In this document: one piece after another, positions 61,554-64,000 of the stretch
How positions within the stretch are numbered: position 1 is the stretch's first letter
How the letters are laid out: every line of letters begins with the position of its first letter
NCBI GenBank assembly: GCA_963677605.2
Contig: CAXXDX010000005.1
Coordinates: 1-64,000 of the forward strand
Source of the DNA: JAGLOK01 sp963677605
GTDB taxonomy: Bacteria > Bacillota > Clostridia > Christensenellales > UMGS416
Direction: 5' to 3'
Length of the DNA stretch: 64,000 nt
The notes under the pieces: model-generated
What the model was told of the DNA's origin: nothing
Seen by the model: only the letters and a program-made list of their open reading frames with translations
The model's database searches: none
Made by a program: the position numbers and the translations under genes

Positions 61554-62795
61554 ATGAAAAATAGATCTATAAATTTATTAGAAGCTGAAAAATCGCTCAG
61601 CAGTATATTTGAAAAAATAAACGAAATAGAGCTTCATAACCAAAAAAAAGTTATTGATGCATTTCGCAGCAATAGAGTAGAAGCTAGACATTTTTATCCT
61701 TCCACAGGTTACGGTTACGGAGATACGTCGCGAGAAAAACTTGATGATGTCTTTGCTTCCGTTTTTGGAGCAGAAAGCGCATTAGTGAGACCGCATTTTG
61801 CCAGCGCAACTCATGCAATTACACTTGCACTAAGGGCTCTTTTAACTCCAGGAGATTTAATTCTTTCGATAACAGGAAGACCTTATGACACTATATCCAC
61901 AGCAATAGGCGTATCAGGAGAGTATGAAAACACGCTAATTAAAAGGGGAGTGCTATACGAAGATATTTCCTTAAATGAAGGAAAAGAAATAGACTCGGAA
62001 TCCGTTATTTCCTGTGTAAAAGAAAAGAAACCAAAAGTTGTATTCATACAGCGTTCCCGAGGTTATGAATGGAGAAAAGCGCTTTCATCTGAAGAAATAG
62101 GCAAAATTACATCAAAAATAAAAGAATCCAGTTCTGATAGTATAGTTTTTGTTGATAATTGTTATGGCGAATTCACTCAAAAGCTTGAACCTACCGATGT
62201 CGGAGCTGATGTTGTATGCGGCTCGCTTATAAAAAATGCAGGCGGCGGATTGGCTCCTACCGGTGCATATATAGCAGGAAAAAAGAAATTTATTGATTTA
62301 GTAAATAACTTTTTCACTTCACCCGGAACAGGCGGAGAAATAGGTTCGTATGAAGCAAGTTACAGATTGTTTTTTCAAGGGCTTTTTATGGCACCGCATA
62401 CAGTTGCTGAATCTTTAAAAGGCGCATGTCTTTTTTCTTATTGTTATGAGCATTTAGGATACGAAACTATGCCCGGAGCCACTGACAAACGTTTTGATAT
62501 AACACAAAGCATAAAATTAGATTCAGAGAGGGAAGTGGTTGATTTTTGCAGAAGCATTCAAAAAACTTCTCCAGTTGACGCTCATGTTGTTCCGGAACCG
62601 TGGGATATGCCTGGCTATACCGATAAAGTGATAATGGCAGCAGGTACTTTTGTGCAAGGCGCATCGATAGAACTCTCTGCAGATGCTCCTATAAAAGAAC
62701 CGTATATTGTATATCTGCAAGGTGGTCTTACTTATTCTCATATAAAAACAGCCCTCAAGGAAACCCTTGAGAGCATTGGTGTTGAGATAAATTAA
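61554..62795 (+). CDS. PLP-dependent methionine gamma-lyase-family protein (YnbB-like)
   Basis: 413 residues, Cys/Met metabolism PLP fold, the family once called aluminium resistance protein. RHFYPSTGYGYGDTSREKLD (about 43-62), VRPHFASATHAI (about 79-90), VFVDNCYGEF (about 197-206) and the PLP Lys in GSLIKNAGGGLAPTG (about 223-237). hfq-YnbB-lexA is a recurring order in Firmicutes. Reaction not established. Ends four bases before the convergent lexA end, with no terminator between. Confidence 0.9.
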   Translation: MKNRSINLLEAEKSLSSIFEKINEIELHNQKKVIDAFRSNRVEARHFYPSTGYGYGDTSREKLDDVFASVFGAESALVRPHFASATHAITLALRALLTPGDLILSITGRPYDTISTAIGVSGEYENTLIKRGVLYEDISLNEGKEIDSESVISCVKEKKPKVVFIQRSRGYEWRKALSSEEIGKITSKIKESSSDSIVFVDNCYGEFTQKLEPTDVGADVVCGSLIKNAGGGLAPTGAYIAGKKKFIDLVNNFFTSPGTGGEIGSYEASYRLFFQGLFMAPHTVAESLKGACLFSYCYEHLGYETMPGATDKRFDITQSIKLDSEREVVDFCRSIQKTSPVDAHVVPEPWDMPGYTDKVIMAAGTFVQGASIELSADAPIKEPYIVYLQGGLTYSHIKTALKETLESIGVEIN

Positions 62796-62798
62796 TAT

Positions 62799-63431
62799 TT
62801 ATCGTATTCTTCTGTAAAGACCTGTGACCTTACCCAGTATATCTACCTGATTTGCCGGGAATATAAACGGATCTAAAGCTTCGTTTTCAGGTTGAAGTCT
62901 TACGTTTCTTCCTTCCTGATAAAATCTCTTTACAGTAGCTTCGCTTTCAGTGTCATTTATCATTGCGACAACTATATCACCGTCGTCAGCATAATTCTGC
63001 TTGCGGACTACAATATAGTCATTGTCATATATTCCTGCATCAATCATGCTGTCACCTGAAACCTGAAGTACATACGAGTTTTCGTCACGGACAAATGACT
63101 GTGGCAATGGAACATATTCTTCAATGTTCTCTGTTGCCAAAATAGGTTCTCCAGCTGTGACGCGACCGACAAGCGGTATACTCATAGCTTTTGCTTTTGC
63201 TTCAGCTTCAAAATCAAGTACTTCTATTGCTCGCGGCTTGCTTTCATCGCGGCGAATAAGTCCTTTTTTCTCCAAACGCTGAAGATGCCCGTGAACCGTA
63301 GATGTTGATTTTAAATCAACAGCGTCGCATATATCGCGAACAGTAGGGGGGTAGCCCTTGTCTTCTATATAATCTTTAATATAAAGGAAAATCTTGCGTT
63401 GCTTTCCTGATAAATCGTTGATATCATACAT
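62799..63431 (-). CDS. lexA: SOS repressor LexA
   Basis: 210 residues. Winged HTH (1-70, GYPPTVRDICDAVDLKSTSTVHGHLQRLEKKGLI), Ala-Gly cleavage site in VTAGEP (about 90-95), Ser in QVSGDSMIDAGI (about 124-135) and Lys in TVKRF (about 166-170). SD AGGAGG six bases before ATG. Its own promoter holds a LexA box. Confidence 0.97.
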   Translation of the reverse strand: MYDINDLSGKQRKIFLYIKDYIEDKGYPPTVRDICDAVDLKSTSTVHGHLQRLEKKGLIRRDESKPRAIEVLDFEAEAKAKAMSIPLVGRVTAGEPILATENIEEYVPLPQSFVRDENSYVLQVSGDSMIDAGIYDNDYIVVRKQNYADDGDIVVAMINDTESEATVKRFYQEGRNVRLQPENEALDPFIFPANQVDILGKVTGLYRRIR

Positions 63432-63449
63432 AATGAACCTCCTGAAAGT

Positions 63450-63489
63450 ATGTTACCACATATATACTATAAAGTCAAACGGATGTTCG
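63450..63489 (-). promoter_or_regulatory. lexA promoter with LexA operator
   Basis: Minus strand: CGAACATCCGTTTG (63476-63489; LexA consensus with one mismatch in the centre) overlaps -35 TTGACT (63473-63478); 17-base spacer; -10 TAACAT (63450-63455). Autorepression expected. Confidence 0.82.
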
Positions 63490-63513
63490 TATTATCGAAA
63501 TGGATTGAATATT

Positions 63514-63678
63514 ATGAAAAAATGTGTTTTAGAAGATAAAGAATGTTTAAATTGCGGAGAATGCGATATTTGCGATCTTGACAGAAATAAAATCTGCGAT
63601 AACTGCGGAAAATGCATCGAACCTGATTCTGAATATATCGAAGTCAAGATTGATGGGATTGTAGGCGGAGACGTTTAG
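63514..63678 (+). CDS. Small Cys-rich protein
   Basis: 54 residues from ATG 63514 (MKKCVLEDKECLNCGECDIC...). Eight Cys in the first 36 residues in repeated CxxC-type spacing (CLNCGECDIC, CDNCGKC), suggesting zinc or Fe-S binding. Acidic C terminus. Open frame continues upstream, but that part would cross the lexA promoter. Weak SD. Divergent from lexA with the LexA box between. I do not recognise its function. Confidence 0.75.
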   Translation: MKKCVLEDKECLNCGECDICDLDRNKICDNCGKCIEPDSEYIEVKIDGIVGGDV

Positions 63679-63728
63679 TTGGTAAATTTATAAAAATATA
63701 TTTAATAGTCTATAGATAAAAGGTGATT

Positions 63729-64000
63729 ATGAAATTCTTTCTAAATTATAAGATAGGACGAAAAGGAACTATACTTCATATAATATTTTTCATACTGATA
63801 ATAATATTTTTATTTATCAAGGGCGGGATATGGCTGTCTGCTATTTTATTAGTAATAGTAATATTGGCAAGTATAGCGTATGTTCGAAATGGTGATTATG
63901 ATATAATAAGTTTTGATAAAACAGGATTTATTATAACTAGGTTTTTTCTTCAATGTTTTATGACTGGAATAAAGTTGAATTTATATCATATAGAAAAAGA
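63729..64000 (+). CDS. Membrane protein, 3' end outside window
   Basis: SD AAAGGTG before ATG 63729. Two membrane segments (about 14-30 and 33-52), then a PH-like segment (NGDYDIISFDKTGFIITRFFLQC). From 63959 another frame reads YDWNKVEFISYRK, the usual W-centred PH-like motif, whereas the straight frame reads MTGIKLNLYHIEK. One T may be missing near 63955-63959. Function unknown. Confidence 0.6.
   Translation, partial: MKFFLNYKIGRKGTILHIIFFILIIIFLFIKGGIWLSAILLVIVILASIAYVRNGDYDIISFDKTGFIITRFFLQCFMTGIKLNLYHIEK

Noticed and set aside
62758..62780. Hairpin CTCAAGG/CCTTGAG at the end of the PLP enzyme gene as terminator
   Set aside because: Inside the coding sequence and no T run on either strand.

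Overview
This window looks like chromosome of an anaerobic low-GC Firmicute of the class Clostridia. It carries butyrate kinase, an IspH-ribosomal protein S1 fusion (typical of Clostridia), a biotin-dependent Na+-pump decarboxylase operon, an Hfq/LexA block, IreB and YlxR/YlxQ, strong AGGAGG-type ribosome binding sites and A+T-rich DNA. I cannot name the species.

Layout. 1-4.2 kb: 3' end of butyrate kinase, a MatE-family flippase and a NitT/TauT-type ABC importer. 4.3-9.25 kb: SOS-controlled uvrB-uvrA. 9.3-12.6 kb: PDZ/radical-SAM DUF512 protein, der, plsY. 12.6-16.3 kb: MBL-fold hydrolase, ECF pantothenate-type S component, coaX, homoserine dehydrogenase. 16.4-16.6 kb: tRNA-Glu and tRNA-Gln on the minus strand. 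16.6-24.8 kb: rimP-nusA-ylxR-ylxQ-infB-rbfA-nrnA-truB-ribF. 24.9-27.6 kb: ireB, a ferredoxin-fused aldo/keto reductase, ruvX, DUF1292, punA. 27.7-30.4 kb: M50 protease, scpA, scpB, rluB. 30.5-35.5 kb: carboxyltransferase, OadG, biotin carrier, OadB and PycB. 35.7-41.9 kb: RpiR regulator, BaiN-like flavoprotein, hutP-like gene, cmk, plsC, ispH-rpsA. 42-49.9 kb: ABC exporter, a 1234-residue repeat surface protein, phosphodiester glycosidase, and a radical SAM protein preceded by a possible 23-codon gene. 50-51.8 kb: a tRNA island between inverted repeats. 51.8-64 kb: second MatE paralogue, PAP2 phosphatase, miaB-mutS-mutL-miaA-hfq, a PLP enzyme, lexA, a Cys-rich small protein and a truncated membrane protein.

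The most striking anomaly is a set of apparent extra bases (14 sites) in six otherwise well-conserved genes between 26.3 and 38.2 kb: ruvX, four of the five decarboxylase-operon genes, and the hutP-like gene. Nearly all are single-base gains. Some lie at classic +1 slippery contexts (CTT TGA, CCC T). Others could not re-pair a P-site tRNA, so assembly or sequencing error is a live alternative. The rest of the 64 kb is almost free of such breaks, except one possible lost base in the final, truncated gene.

Regulation readable from sequence: LexA operators at uvrB and lexA, many TGnTATAAT extended -10 promoters, at least three promoters that place the start of transcription on or next to the start codon (leaderless mRNAs), and a palindrome before rluB that can be terminator, promoter and ribosome-site mask at once.
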